The position numbers and the translations under genes were made by a program. A DNA stretch of 64,000 nt from a bacterium D16-50 (lineage in GTDB: Bacteria > Bacillota > Clostridia > Lachnospirales > Lachnospiraceae): contig RAZA01000004.1 of NCBI GenBank assembly GCA_003612485.1, positions 124,001 through 188,000 of the forward strand, written 5' to 3'. The notes under the pieces are model-generated. The model had not been told where the DNA came from and did not search any database. It saw only the letters and a program-made list of their open reading frames with translations. Shown here in pieces: positions 46,312 through 55,422 of this stretch. How positions within the stretch are numbered: position 1 is the stretch's first letter; every line of letters begins with the position of its first letter.

Positions 46312-46363
46312 AATGATCATGGGAGAGCCATGCCTTGAGGGCAGGCGGCCATGGTCATTTTTT
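46312..46363 (+). terminator. Intrinsic terminator of the candidate RNA
   Basis: AATGATCATGG (46312-46322) pairs with CCATGGTCATT (46349-46359), one G-T pair, then TTTTTTG. An inner helix (GCC...GGC) lies in the loop. Confidence 0.85.
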
Positions 46364-46443
46364 GTATGTCCATGGCGAATAAGAAAACGGGGAAGGCGCA
46401 TCCTTGCAAACAAAAAATATGTGTCAGGAATGGAGATTGAGAG

Positions 46444-48498
46444 ATGGACAAGAGGGAAACGAGAACGGAATCAGGGAATATTTCAGGGCTTAATGCTTCA
46501 GGGGACCATGGAAGCGGCAGGCCAAGCAGCTGGGAATCCCAAGTGTATAGCAAGCTGGAATTTGACAAAATCAAGGAAATGTGGTCCTGCTGCGCTCTCA
46601 CCGGCCGGGCCAAGAGGGAGATAGAAGAGTCGCGTCCTATTCTGTCGGAGACGGAGCTGGCGGCAAAACTTCGGGAGACCAGTCAGGCCAGACAGATGCT
46701 GGAGCAGTGCGGCACGCCGCCTCTGGTTTCGCTGGAGGGGATCCGGGAGCTGTTTGCCGCAGCAGGCAAGGGACTGTGCCTTACGCCCTTGGAGCTGGAG
46801 AAAATCGGCATGGCGCTGACGGCGGTGAAACGGATGAAGGAATACCTGTGCAGGGGGAAATCACAGGGCATTCCTCTGTCCTATTACGAGGAGAATCTGG
46901 ATCCGCTGGAGGAGCTGAGGGAGAGGCTGCGCTATCAGATCTGGAACGAGCAGGTGGCGGACGGGGCATCTAAACTGCTGAAGAGCCTGCGGGGAGATAT
47001 GATGCGGGCTCAGGAAAAGATGCGGGAGAAGGCGGAAGGGATCATGCGGTCCAATAAGGAGTGTATGTCGGACAGCTTCAGCACGTTCCGCGGGGGCCAT
47101 GTGTGCGTGCCGGTGAAAAAGGAGTACAAATTCAGGATCAGCGGCATTGTCATGGACAAATCTTCCACCGGGAATACTTTTTTCATAGAACCTACGGCGG
47201 CGGGAAAATATTATCAGGAATTGCAGGAGCTTCGCATGGACGAGGAGAACGAGGTGAAGCGGATTCTGTACGAGCTGACCGCGCTGGCGGCGGAGCACGG
47301 GGAGGAGATGGAGGAAAATCTGAAAATGCTGGAGAAGCTGGATTTTATCTTCTCAAAGGGAAAGCTGTCCATGTCCTATGATGGCATAATGCCTCAAATG
47401 ACCTCCCAAAGGCGTATCCGCCTGAAGGATGCCAGACATCCGCTGATGGATAGGCAGACCTGCGTCCCTCTGCAGTTTACCATAGGGGACGGCATAAACG
47501 GCATTGTGATCACGGGGCCAAACACCGGGGGAAAGACGGTGGCACTGAAAACCGTGGCCCTAAACTGCATAATGGCCCAATGCGGTCTCCATGTGGCCTG
47601 CGGGGAGGCACAGATCTGCATGAACGGCAGCTTCCTCTGCGACATCGGGGACGGTCAGAATCTGTCGGAGAATCTGTCCACTTTCTCCGCCCATATCACA
47701 AATGTGCTGGACATCCTGAGGAAAGTCAACAAGGAGAGCCTTGTGGTTATGGATGAGCTGGGCTCCGGCACGGATCCGGCGGAGGGAATGGGGATTGCCA
47801 TTGCGGTGCTGGAGGAGCTGAAAAAAAGCGGCGCCCTCTTTCTCGTGACAACCCACTATCCTGAGGTGAAGGCCTATGCGGCCAAGCAAGAGGGCATGGT
47901 CAATGCCCGGATGACCTTTGACAAAAAGAATCTGCAGCCCCTTTACCGGATGGTGATCGGTGAGGCCGGGGAAAGCTGCGCCTTCTATATAGCGGGGCGT
48001 CTGGGAATGCCCGGATATATGCTGCGCCGGGCGGCGGAGGCCGCATACGGCGGGGGTGACGGAGACGGTAACGGCAGGGATTGGGTAAGGGACGGCCGGC
48101 AGAAAGCAGGAGCAGAGCTTCTGGAGGGAATGGCTCTTCAGGAGGATCTCAAAAAGGAATTTTCTCCCCACATCCGCAAAAACAACCCTAAGAACGCCGG
48201 TTTCAAGAAGGAAATTGCCTTCCGCAGGGGGGACAGCGTCATGATCTACCCGGACAAAAAGATCGGTATTGTGTGCGAGCCTGCCAATGACAAGGGCGTG
48301 CTTCGGGTACAGCTTCAGGGAAAAAAGATCTGGATCAGCCATAAGCGCGTGAAGCTGCAGGTGGCGGCGCAGGAGCTGTACCCTGAGGATTACGACTTTT
48401 CCATTGTCTTTGACACCGTGGAGAACAGAAAGCTGCGGCATCAGATGGAGAGAAAGTATATGGAGGGGCTGGAGATCAGGGAGGAGCCCGGCGTATAA
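46444..48498 (+). CDS. MutS2-like ATPase without an Smr domain
   Basis: A 684-residue protein. Residues about 30-320 are the MutS core/lever region (SKLEFDKIKEMW at the start); about 335-560 is the ATPase with Walker A ITGPNTGGKTVALKT, Walker B VVMDELGSGTDPAEG and the His loop VTTHYPEVKAYA. MutS2 usually continues to ~780 residues with an Smr endonuclease domain; here a short basic tail (KKIWISHKRVKL) ends instead. MutS2 splits collided ribosomes or suppresses recombination; without Smr its role may differ. GGAG is 8 bases upstream of ATG. Confidence 0.85.
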   Translation: MDKRETRTESGNISGLNASGDHGSGRPSSWESQVYSKLEFDKIKEMWSCCALTGRAKREIEESRPILSETELAAKLRETSQARQMLEQCGTPPLVSLEGIRELFAAAGKGLCLTPLELEKIGMALTAVKRMKEYLCRGKSQGIPLSYYEENLDPLEELRERLRYQIWNEQVADGASKLLKSLRGDMMRAQEKMREKAEGIMRSNKECMSDSFSTFRGGHVCVPVKKEYKFRISGIVMDKSSTGNTFFIEPTAAGKYYQELQELRMDEENEVKRILYELTALAAEHGEEMEENLKMLEKLDFIFSKGKLSMSYDGIMPQMTSQRRIRLKDARHPLMDRQTCVPLQFTIGDGINGIVITGPNTGGKTVALKTVALNCIMAQCGLHVACGEAQICMNGSFLCDIGDGQNLSENLSTFSAHITNVLDILRKVNKESLVVMDELGSGTDPAEGMGIAIAVLEELKKSGALFLVTTHYPEVKAYAAKQEGMVNARMTFDKKNLQPLYRMVIGEAGESCAFYIAGRLGMPGYMLRRAAEAAYGGGDGDGNGRDWVRDGRQKAGAELLEGMALQEDLKKEFSPHIRKNNPKNAGFKKEIAFRRGDSVMIYPDKKIGIVCEPANDKGVLRVQLQGKKIWISHKRVKLQVAAQELYPEDYDFSIVFDTVENRKLRHQMERKYMEGLEIREEPGV

Positions 48499-48829
48499 GA
48501 TACTTGCCTGAAACGCTTATTTTTAACCATAGGTTAAAAGGGGGTTTCCTGAGAATATCTGTACATGTGAAAAAAAGATCAATATAATGGAGAAACAGAA
48601 CGAAGGAAACCTCCGGAAATATTATGATACGGGAGGAAACACCGGAAAACATTGTGAAAGGGAATGAAACACATCGAAACACATAGAGAGACATAGGGAG
48701 ACATAGGGAGACATAGAAACACATAAAGACACAAATCAAAGAGCGGCATAAGACAAATAACGGATGAAATAGGTACATGATAAAAGGGTGGCGACAACCA
48801 AGAAGTCATGTAAGGGAAAAGGACGGAAA
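48499..48829. repeat. Gap with a 10-bp tandem repeat
   Basis: 330 bases between the MutS2-like gene and the XRE regulator. From 48671 to about 48735 it repeats a 10-base unit (ACATAGAGAG, ACATAGGGAG twice, ACATAGAAAC, ACATAAAGAC and variants), six to seven copies. Nothing else is recognised apart from the start region at the right edge. Confidence 0.85.
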
Positions 48830-49801
48830 ATGAATATTTATATCGGAGCAAACATTAAGAGGCTGCGTTCGGAAAGACAGATTACACAGGAGCGGCTGTC
48901 GGCGGCCATGGGCGTTTCCTGCGCCGCCGTGAGCAAGTGGGAGAGAGGGGAGACTCTGCCGGACATTTCCCTTCTGCCCCTGCTTGCCGATTATTTTGCC
49001 GTGTCCATAGATGAGCTCATGGGCTATGATGCCGCCCGGAATGAAGAAGAGATCAGACGCTTCATAGAGGAGCACAGCAGGCTTTTTCGGGCGGGAAGGA
49101 AGGAGGAGTATACCCGCTTGTCCCAGAAGGTCTATGGGGAGTACCCAAATGACTATAGGGTGATGAATTATTATATGTGGGACAAGGCGGGAGGCTATAC
49201 GGACAACGCCCCTGAGATACTTTTGGCCAACAAGGAGGAGCTGCTGTTTCTCTGCCAGAGAACCTTGGAGGGCTGCAACAATGTTTTCCTGCGGATGGAT
49301 GCAGTCAACATGGAGGGCAAGATTCTCCATGCGGAGGGAAAGACAGAGGAAGCCTTGGAACTGTATCAAAAAGAGATTCCCAATTGGTATCTGACCTGCG
49401 GGCAGAAGACGGAACAGCTTTTTGCCAAGGGGTCGCCGGAGCATGTTCGGCAGCTGCGGTTTAATATGCTGGAGCTGGGCGCCTTTGTGATGAATAAGAA
49501 ATGCAATGAAATATGGTTCTGCCGGAGACTTTCCTTAAAGGAGAAGGAGAAGGCGGCCCTTGAGGTCTGCGCCGGGCTGGAAGCCCTGCAGGGAACGGAT
49601 TTTTTTAGTGAAACGGACTATTATCTAAAGGGCTTTGCGGAAGGGATGGCGAGGAAGCTGCAAAATGCGGGAGGGGATCCTCATGTGATAGAACGGCTTC
49701 GCAAAATGGGAGAGGACGCCGCAGCGCGATTTGCGAACCATGGGGAAAAGGATCCTGTGGCAAAGGAAATACTGCGCTATGATTTTCTGGATTTCCCTTA
49801 A
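48830..49801 (+). CDS. XRE-type helix-turn-helix regulator with helical sensor part
   Basis: A 323-residue protein. Residues about 5-60 are a Cro/CI-type HTH: IGANIKRLRSERQITQERLS and VSCAAVSKWERGETLPDIS. The remaining ~260 residues are helical and may be TPR-like (GYYMWDK and YLKGFAEGMARK regions), a common arrangement of Firmicutes regulators. ATG 48830 follows GGACGG. It is just ahead of the ABC exporter gene and may control it. Confidence 0.8.
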   Translation: MNIYIGANIKRLRSERQITQERLSAAMGVSCAAVSKWERGETLPDISLLPLLADYFAVSIDELMGYDAARNEEEIRRFIEEHSRLFRAGRKEEYTRLSQKVYGEYPNDYRVMNYYMWDKAGGYTDNAPEILLANKEELLFLCQRTLEGCNNVFLRMDAVNMEGKILHAEGKTEEALELYQKEIPNWYLTCGQKTEQLFAKGSPEHVRQLRFNMLELGAFVMNKKCNEIWFCRRLSLKEKEKAALEVCAGLEALQGTDFFSETDYYLKGFAEGMARKLQNAGGDPHVIERLRKMGEDAAARFANHGEKDPVAKEILRYDFLDFP

Positions 49802-50004
49802 GGTGACAGCCGGACGCCGCAGGATGGATTTTTACCGTTTTAGGCTGATCCAAGGGTGGCCTTGGGCCGATTGGCCCGGATAATACGAATCCATAGGGGA
49901 GGGAATGCCGTGTCAGGCTGACGCTGCCCCATGAAGAAACCAGAGGGGAGACCAATGCAAAGATGAGAGCGAATCAGACAGCACTTCAAAAAGAGGGAAC
50001 AAAG

Positions 50005-51609
50005 ATGCTTCGGAAAAAGGTGGCGGCCATTGGGGCCATGTCCTTTTTTCTGTCATTGCTGATTCAGGCCGTTTCCTTGATTCCGGTGATGATGATGCCG
50101 ACGGTGATTGACGTATACATTCCGGCAGGGGAGAGCGGCAAGGTGGTTTTGGGCATACTTGCCTTCTGCGGGGTTCCGGTACTGGTGACATTCGGCTATA
50201 ACTGGTATCAGTATTATTTGGCGCTTCAGAGCCGCAGGCTTATAGCATGGGTAAATTTGGAGTGCTTTGACAAGCTGATTCATCAGCCCATGGCTTTTTT
50301 CGACGAGAACCATTCTGCGGAACTGGCAAAGAAAGCTTCCGCCGATGTGGTGGGATACATCGCGGTGTGGACCATAGATCTGCCCAAGCTTTTGTCCAAT
50401 GCTGTCAGCGGCATATTGGTGTTCGTTCTTCTGTGCAGGATCCATGTTCTGCTTGCCCTATTCCAGCTGCTGTATATTCCGGTGAGCATGGTGCTGATGA
50501 AGCAGGCGGGAAACAGATTGCAGCAGCTGATTTCCAGAGTGGTGGAATACAATGCGGGATATCAGAAACAGATGCAGGAGGCGTTTGGCTCCATACGACT
50601 GGTGAAGGCTCAGGTGATGGAGGAGCAGGAAGGCCGGAAAGTGGAGGAGCTTCAGAACGGAGTGCTGAAAATCTGGGGCAAGGTGGCGTTTTTTGACAAT
50701 TTCATCGGCGGTATATCCCATACTCTCATGCCGGGATTTTTCTATGGAGCAACCTTTATCATGGCAGCCCTGCTGGCGGCCATGCAGGTTTTTTCCATTG
50801 GCCGTATGACGGCGGCGGTGAGCTATGCCGCCAAGATACATGATATTTTTACTGATCTGATCTCCGTTTATAAGGGATATAAGAAGGCAAAGGGAGAGGT
50901 TGCTGCCATACAAGGGTATCTGGAGCTGGAGGACGAGCGGGCGGAAGAGGGAAGCGGAAGATGGCGTTTTGAACAAGAGATCGTCTTTGAGGACGTGACC
51001 TTCCGGTATCCCCATACGGAGAAGGATATTTTGAACCATAAAAATCTGAGGATCAAAAAAGGGGACTGGGTGGGTATCATAGGGCCAAGCGGTATCGGAA
51101 AAAGCACGGTTTTGGAGCTGCTGCTGCGGTTTTACGAAGCGGACGGGGGACGCATTCTGGTGGATGGGCAGTCCGTGAAGGAGATCAACCTATATGACCT
51201 GCGCAGAGCGATTTCCTATGTCCCTCAGGAGCCGGTGCTGCGGCAGGGGACGATCCGGGACAATCTGCTGCTGGCAAAGCCGGACGCCACGGAGGAGCAG
51301 CTGAAGAATGCGGCGGAAAGGACGGGGATTCTGGCTCAGATCGAGGGCGGACTGGACCGGGAGGTTGGGGAACGAGGCATGGCGCTGTCCGGCGGAGAGA
51401 GACAGCGGATCGCCATTGCCAGATGCCTGCTGGACGGCAGAAAATTGATTTTGCTGGACGAGGCAACCAGCCAGATGGACGGAAGCACGCAGGACGCCAT
51501 GGCGCAGGTGCTTTCGGAGGAGCAGAAGGCCAGAGGGGCTACCGTGTTGAGCGTGGCGCATCGGCTGGAATTCAACCGGTTTGCAGACGCTACGATCAGC
51601 ATCCAATGA
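50005..51609 (+). CDS. ABC exporter (ATP-binding and membrane domains fused)
   Basis: A 534-residue half-transporter. Six helices (residues about 1-300) are followed by the nucleotide-binding domain with Walker A GIIGPSGIGKSTVLELLL, Q-loop YVPQEPVL, signature ALSGGERQRIAIARCLL and Walker B LILLDEATSQMD. It would dimerise or pair with a second half. ATG 50005 has GAGGG upstream; the longer frame to 49963 is possible. The substrate is unknown. Likely linked to the XRE regulator. Confidence 0.88.
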   Translation: MLRKKVAAIGAMSFFLSLLIQAVSLIPVMMMPTVIDVYIPAGESGKVVLGILAFCGVPVLVTFGYNWYQYYLALQSRRLIAWVNLECFDKLIHQPMAFFDENHSAELAKKASADVVGYIAVWTIDLPKLLSNAVSGILVFVLLCRIHVLLALFQLLYIPVSMVLMKQAGNRLQQLISRVVEYNAGYQKQMQEAFGSIRLVKAQVMEEQEGRKVEELQNGVLKIWGKVAFFDNFIGGISHTLMPGFFYGATFIMAALLAAMQVFSIGRMTAAVSYAAKIHDIFTDLISVYKGYKKAKGEVAAIQGYLELEDERAEEGSGRWRFEQEIVFEDVTFRYPHTEKDILNHKNLRIKKGDWVGIIGPSGIGKSTVLELLLRFYEADGGRILVDGQSVKEINLYDLRRAISYVPQEPVLRQGTIRDNLLLAKPDATEEQLKNAAERTGILAQIEGGLDREVGERGMALSGGERQRIAIARCLLDGRKLILLDEATSQMDGSTQDAMAQVLSEEQKARGATVLSVAHRLEFNRFADATISIQ

Positions 51610-51654
51610 TGATCTGGGATTATCCTGAGGCTTATCCTGAGGCGAAAATTTTTC

Positions 51655-51683
51655 TTGACAGAGGGCTTATTTTCTTGTACAAT
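51655..51683 (+). promoter_or_regulatory. tyrS: Sigma-A promoter of tyrS
   Basis: TTGACA (51655-51660), 17-base spacer, TACAAT (51678-51683). It reads directly into the T-box leader. Confidence 0.85.
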
Positions 51684-51721
51684 GCTTTTAATTTCATATT
51701 CAAGTGATTGATTGAGAAAAG

Positions 51722-52036
51722 CAATGATAAGAAGAAGTAGCCCATTGTGAAGCATACAGAAAGCAGCCGGTTGATGAGAGGCGCATGGGAAGCAATGTGT
51801 GAATACATCTTTGAGCTTCGCACCGAATGTCCGGAAAGGATTAGTAGGCTGCGACGGTTCCTGCACCCGTTAACGTGCTAGGGTATCAGCCGCGGAATTC
51901 GCCGTATGTTCCTGAGGAATTGTGGAGGGCGGACTGGACGTACCCGAAGAGGCAGACGGCGTGAGCTGTCTGTGAACATAAGGTGGTATCACGAGACTTT
52001 TGGCTCTCGTCCTTTTGAAAGGACGGGAGCTTTTTT
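51722..52036 (+). ncRNA. T-box leader of tyrS, tyrosine specific
   Basis: About 315 nt with the T-box bulge in AAGGTGGTATCACG (51980-51993), where the UGGU would pair with the tRNA end (NCCA, N=A, as in tRNA(Tyr)). A candidate specifier UAC lies in GTGTGAATACATC (about 51799-51810), the tyrosine codon. Upstream CATTG/CAATG (about 51742, 51792) fits stem I. Uncharged tRNA(Tyr) would stabilise the antiterminator and let tyrS be transcribed. Confidence 0.9.
52003..52036 (+). terminator. T-box-controlled terminator
   Basis: GCTCTCGTCCTTT (52003-52015) pairs with AAAGGACGGGAGC (52018-52030) with one G-T, followed by TTTTTT. The left arm overlaps the antiterminator region. Confidence 0.9.
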
Positions 52037-52112
52037 GATTTTCATTGCTCTGACTGCGCTTGAATCTGGAAAATATAGACTGTGCCCGCAGAGGCGGCAA
52101 AAGGAGAGAGCA

Positions 52113-53399
52113 ATGGAAGAGATAAGAGGGAAGGAAAAAAGCTGCGAGAGGGAAGGAATGTGTAAAACTTCAGAGGAGGGAGCGGCGCTGGCCAGACAGG
52201 TTCGCCATCAAATGCGTGTTATCCGGCAGGGGGCGGCGGATTTGATCGGAGAGGAGGAGCTGGAGGAGAAGGTGGTGGAAAGCATTCTTTCAGGGCGTCC
52301 TCTCATCATCAAGTTCGGCATGGATCCCAGCGCCCCTGATCTTCATCTTGGCCATGCGGTGGCGCTGCGGAAGCTGAAGCACCTGCAGGATCTGGGGCAT
52401 AAGATCGTCATTGTGATAGGCGATTTTACCGCTGCCATAGGAGACCCCACGGCCCGAAGCAAGGGCAGGAGGAAGATGTCTTCCGAGGAGGTGCTGGTCA
52501 ATGCCAAAACCTATCAGGAGCAGGTATTTCGGATTCTGGACAAGGAAAAGACGCAGGTGCGCTATAACGGGGAGTGGCTGGAGCTGCTGACCATGACGGA
52601 AGCCTTGGAGCTTGCGTCTACCACCACCGTCGCCAGAATGCTGGAGCGGGACGATTTCCAGAACCGTTTCCGGGGCGGAGTGCCCATCGGGCTTCATGAA
52701 TTCTTCTATCCTTTGCTGCAGGCTTACGATTCCGTGGAACTGCAGGCGGATCTGGAGCTTGGGGGCACCGACCAGACTTTCAACATACTTATGGGCAGGA
52801 CGCTTCAGAAGGAGCGGGGGCAGAAACCTCAGGCGGCGCTTTTTCTTCCCATATTGGAGGGGATCGACGGAAAGGAAAAGATGAGCAAGAGTCTGGGAAA
52901 CTATATCGGGATCTGCGAGGACGCCAGAACTATGTTCACCAAGGTTATGCAGGTGCCGGACAAATTGATCGTGAAGTATTTTGAACTTACTACCGACATT
53001 CTGCCGGAGGAATTGGACGAGATCAAGGAGCGGCTGGCGGACGGCTGCAATCCAAGGGACAGCAAGCTGCTTTTGGCCAAGTCCATCACCGGACTCTACC
53101 ACGGGGAGGAAGAGACTGGGGATGCGGAGAGGTTCTTTCTGGAAGCCTTCACCAACAAGGCGGTGCCGGAGCAGGTGGATGTGCTGTCGGTGGTGATGGA
53201 GAGCGGCACTTTGTACGATTGTGTTCGCCCGCTGGTGAACGCGGGTCTGGTGGAAAGCGGCAGCCAGCTTCGGAGGCTTCTTGCCCAAGGCGGCGTGAAG
53301 AAGAACGGGGCGCCGGTGAGGGCTCTGGAGGAGCCCGTGCAGACGGGGGATGTGCTGAAGGTGGGAAAAAGGAATTTCGTCCGTGTGGAGCTGTGTTAA
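52113..53399 (+). CDS. tyrS: Tyrosyl-tRNA synthetase
   Basis: A 428-residue class I synthetase. It has an N-terminal extension of about 55 residues, then GMDPSAPDLHLGHAVALRKL (HIGH-type), GDFTAAIGDPTARSKGRRK, the KMSKS motif in DGKEKMSKSLGNYIG and a C-terminal S4 RNA-binding domain. This is the TyrZ-like branch (DPSAPDLHLGH). ATG 52113 follows AAGGAGAGAG; the extension upstream to 51906 lies in the leader and is rejected. Controlled by the T-box leader. Confidence 0.95.
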   Translation: MEEIRGKEKSCEREGMCKTSEEGAALARQVRHQMRVIRQGAADLIGEEELEEKVVESILSGRPLIIKFGMDPSAPDLHLGHAVALRKLKHLQDLGHKIVIVIGDFTAAIGDPTARSKGRRKMSSEEVLVNAKTYQEQVFRILDKEKTQVRYNGEWLELLTMTEALELASTTTVARMLERDDFQNRFRGGVPIGLHEFFYPLLQAYDSVELQADLELGGTDQTFNILMGRTLQKERGQKPQAALFLPILEGIDGKEKMSKSLGNYIGICEDARTMFTKVMQVPDKLIVKYFELTTDILPEELDEIKERLADGCNPRDSKLLLAKSITGLYHGEEETGDAERFFLEAFTNKAVPEQVDVLSVVMESGTLYDCVRPLVNAGLVESGSQLRRLLAQGGVKKNGAPVRALEEPVQTGDVLKVGKRNFVRVELC

Positions 53400-53466
53400 C
53401 GCGGTTATCGAAACTATGTGAAAAAGATCAACAAACTATAAAAAGCTTGCAGAAAGAGATAATATG

Positions 53467-53495
53467 TTGATTTTTTTGCCAAGAAGTGGTATTCT
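53467..53495 (+). promoter_or_regulatory. Promoter of the degV-like gene
   Basis: TTGATT (53467-53472), 17-base spacer, TATTCT (53490-53495), 60 bases before the start codon. Confidence 0.55.
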
Positions 53496-53555
53496 ATACA
53501 TCAGTTAACGGAAGGTTTCGTGCTGCAAAAAAGATGTATGGAAGGTGACTAAGAC

Positions 53556-54452
53556 ATGAAAGAGGGATTTCACATTGTCAGCGATGGTTCCTGCGATCTG
53601 TCGCAGGAGCTGGTTAGGGAGAGGAATATCACGGTAGTTCCCTTTTACGTCTCATTTGACGATGGGCATTATTTGAAAGAGAATGTGGAGGTAGGGATTC
53701 GGGATTTCTATCAGCAGATGGTGGACAAGAAGGGGGTCTATCCGAAGTCTTCCATGCCCTCCGCGCAGGATTACACGGAGGTATTTCTCCCTCTTGCCAG
53801 AGAGGGGATTCCCATTGTATGTATCTGCATTACCACCAAGTTCAGCGGTTCCATGCAGTCCGCCCTGAATGCCAGAGCGGCTGTGCTGGAGGAGGTTCCC
53901 CAGGCCAGAATCACAGTGATAGATTCTTGCATAAACACGGTGCTGCAGGGGCTTTACGTGCTGGAGGCGGCAAAGCTGCGTGACAGAGGTCTGGACTATG
54001 AGGCGGCGGTGGCCCGGCTGGAGGAGATCAAGTCTACCGGAAGGATTTTCTTTACGGTGGGAGATATGGAATATTTGAAGCATGGCGGGCGTATCGGCAA
54101 GGTGGCGGCTGTGGCGGGAAGCGTGCTGGGAATCCGGCCCGTGATCACCCTGAGGGAGGGGGAGATCTTTCCATCCGGCATAGGCAGGGGCAGGAAGCGC
54201 ACCACGGACAAGGCCATAGAGCTGCTGCTGGCCTATTTGGCGGAAGGCGGCAGGGAGATTGGAAGCTACAGCATCGCAGTGGGCTTTGGGTATGATTATG
54301 AGGAGGCGGTGGCGTTTCGGGATCATGCGCTGGAGGTTCTGCGGAATAAGGGGCATCAGATTCAGGACATTCCCATTTTCCAGATCGGAGCCACCATCAG
54401 CGTCCATACCGGACCTTATCCTCTGGGCTTTGGAGTCATCGAAAAGGGCTGA
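53556..54452 (+). CDS. DegV family fatty-acid-binding protein
   Basis: A 298-residue cytosolic protein. It opens HIVSDGSCDLSQEL, has SSMPSAQDYTEVF, ITTKFSGSMQSALNA and the C-terminal FQIGATISVHTGPYPLGFG, all DegV signatures. DegV proteins bind fatty acyl chains and hand them to FakA for phosphorylation; the FakA partner is not in the window. It has its own promoter and a shared terminator at 54508. Confidence 0.92.
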   Translation: MKEGFHIVSDGSCDLSQELVRERNITVVPFYVSFDDGHYLKENVEVGIRDFYQQMVDKKGVYPKSSMPSAQDYTEVFLPLAREGIPIVCICITTKFSGSMQSALNARAAVLEEVPQARITVIDSCINTVLQGLYVLEAAKLRDRGLDYEAAVARLEEIKSTGRIFFTVGDMEYLKHGGRIGKVAAVAGSVLGIRPVITLREGEIFPSGIGRGRKRTTDKAIELLLAYLAEGGREIGSYSIAVGFGYDYEEAVAFRDHALEVLRNKGHQIQDIPIFQIGATISVHTGPYPLGFGVIEKG

Positions 54453-54507
54453 AGAGTGGGGCTGATGTCAACGGCGGAAAAGGTAGATAGCACAATGGAA
54501 ATAAAAG

Positions 54508-54544
54508 AAGGATCCTCCCTGAGGCTGCTGCAGGGAGGATCCTT
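54508..54544. terminator. Bidirectional terminator between degV and HAD
   Basis: A perfect 14-bp stem AAGGATCCTCCCTG / CAGGGAGGATCCTT (54508-54521, 54531-54544) with a 9-base loop. The T-run is better on the minus strand (complement of AAAAGAAG), where it ends the HAD gene. Confidence 0.8.
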
Positions 54545-54609
54545 TGGCATATGGGGGCGGGCCTTGTTTGGGACAGCCGCCGTAAATGGAAAAGGTCAAA
54601 AGACGGTGT

Positions 54610-55422
54610 TTAGAGACAATGGGCCAGAAGCTCCTTTATGCTGCGGAAACAGTAGTCAGCCGGATAGGGCGTATTTGCCATGTCCGAGGGCTTGGCCTCG
54701 CCGGTGAAGACCACGCAGGTGTCCACGCCTCCGTTGATGCCGCAGGCGATGTCGGTATAGAGTCTGTCGCCCACCACCAGAGTCTCCTCTTTGGAGAACC
54801 CGGACAAATCCAGACACAGCTCCACCACCTGAGGACTGGGCTTGCCCAGATAGGTGGGGGCGCGCCCGGTAGATTCCGTGAGCATGTTGCAGATAGCACC
54901 GCAGTCGGGCACGAAACCGAAATCGATGGGGCAGCATAGATCGGGGTTGGTGCCGTAGAAGGGCGCATCCGTGGTGGAGAGAACCTTGCAGGCTTCCACC
55001 AGCTTGGAGTAGGTCAGCTCATTGTCGTAGGCCACCACCACGCAGCCGATGTCTTCCTGTGCGGTTTCCGTCACCTCCAGCCCGTTTCTGCGGAGCTCTT
55101 CCACAAAGGAGGCGGTGCCGGTGACGAAAATCTTTTTGTCAAAATAGCGCTCCCGCAGAAAGCGCAGGGTCATGTAGCCGGAGGTGATGAACTGATCCTC
55201 GGTGGTTTCCAGACCAAAGGCCCGGCGGAATTTTTCTACATAATCCTTGCCGCTGCGGGTGGAGTTGTTGGTGATATAATAGGCCTTACCGCCGATTTCA
55301 TCGATATGGCGCAGCAGCTTTGCGCTGCCCTCGTAGAGGCTGTCCCCCACGGCGATGGTCCCGTCGATGTCGAATAGAAAAAGCTTTTTTTGTTTTAGCT
55401 TGTCATAAGCCTCAAAGTTCAT
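54610..55422 (-). CDS. HAD-IIA family phosphatase (NagD-like)
   Basis: A 270-residue enzyme. Motif I is FLFDIDGTIAVGDSL, motif II in AYYITNNSTRSGK, motif IV in LVVGDRLYTDIACGI, the order of NagD/pyridoxal or p-nitrophenyl phosphatases. ATG 55422 has AAGGAG 5 bases upstream; an open frame to 55554 is not used. Substrate is unknown. Convergent with DegV. Confidence 0.85.
   Translation of the reverse strand: MNFEAYDKLKQKKLFLFDIDGTIAVGDSLYEGSAKLLRHIDEIGGKAYYITNNSTRSGKDYVEKFRRAFGLETTEDQFITSGYMTLRFLRERYFDKKIFVTGTASFVEELRRNGLEVTETAQEDIGCVVVAYDNELTYSKLVEACKVLSTTDAPFYGTNPDLCCPIDFGFVPDCGAICNMLTESTGRAPTYLGKPSPQVVELCLDLSGFSKEETLVVGDRLYTDIACGINGGVDTCVVFTGEAKPSDMANTPYPADYCFRSIKELLAHCL

Larger units (their letters stand above)
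45809..46363 (+). ncRNA. Candidate structured non-coding RNA, about 550 nt
   Basis: No convincing gene lies here, but the transcript from the 45774 promoter to the terminator at 46312-46363 is full of nested helices: ATGTCAAG (45864-45871) with CTTGACAT (45989-45996); inside it GGCA/TGCC (45909-45912, 45940-45943), CCTTGT/ACAAGG (45942-45947, 45981-45986) and CCGGC/GCCGG (45950-45954, 45964-45968). Further downstream CGG-CTTGG / CCAAG-CCG at about 46059-46082, CCTGC/GCAGG at about 46092-46104 and GGTTT/AAACC around 46235-46264. A 12-codon frame (45864-45902) begins inside the first helix. The size recalls ROOL- or OLE-class RNAs, but I cannot assign it. Confidence 0.6.

Noticed and set aside
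48671..48740. CRISPR array considered for the 10-base repeat
   Set aside because: Unit is far too short, no spacers of constant length and no cas genes nearby.
49963..50004. N-terminal extension of the ABC exporter
   Set aside because: ATG 49963 lacks a well-spaced ribosome site; 50005 is adequate, though the choice is not certain.
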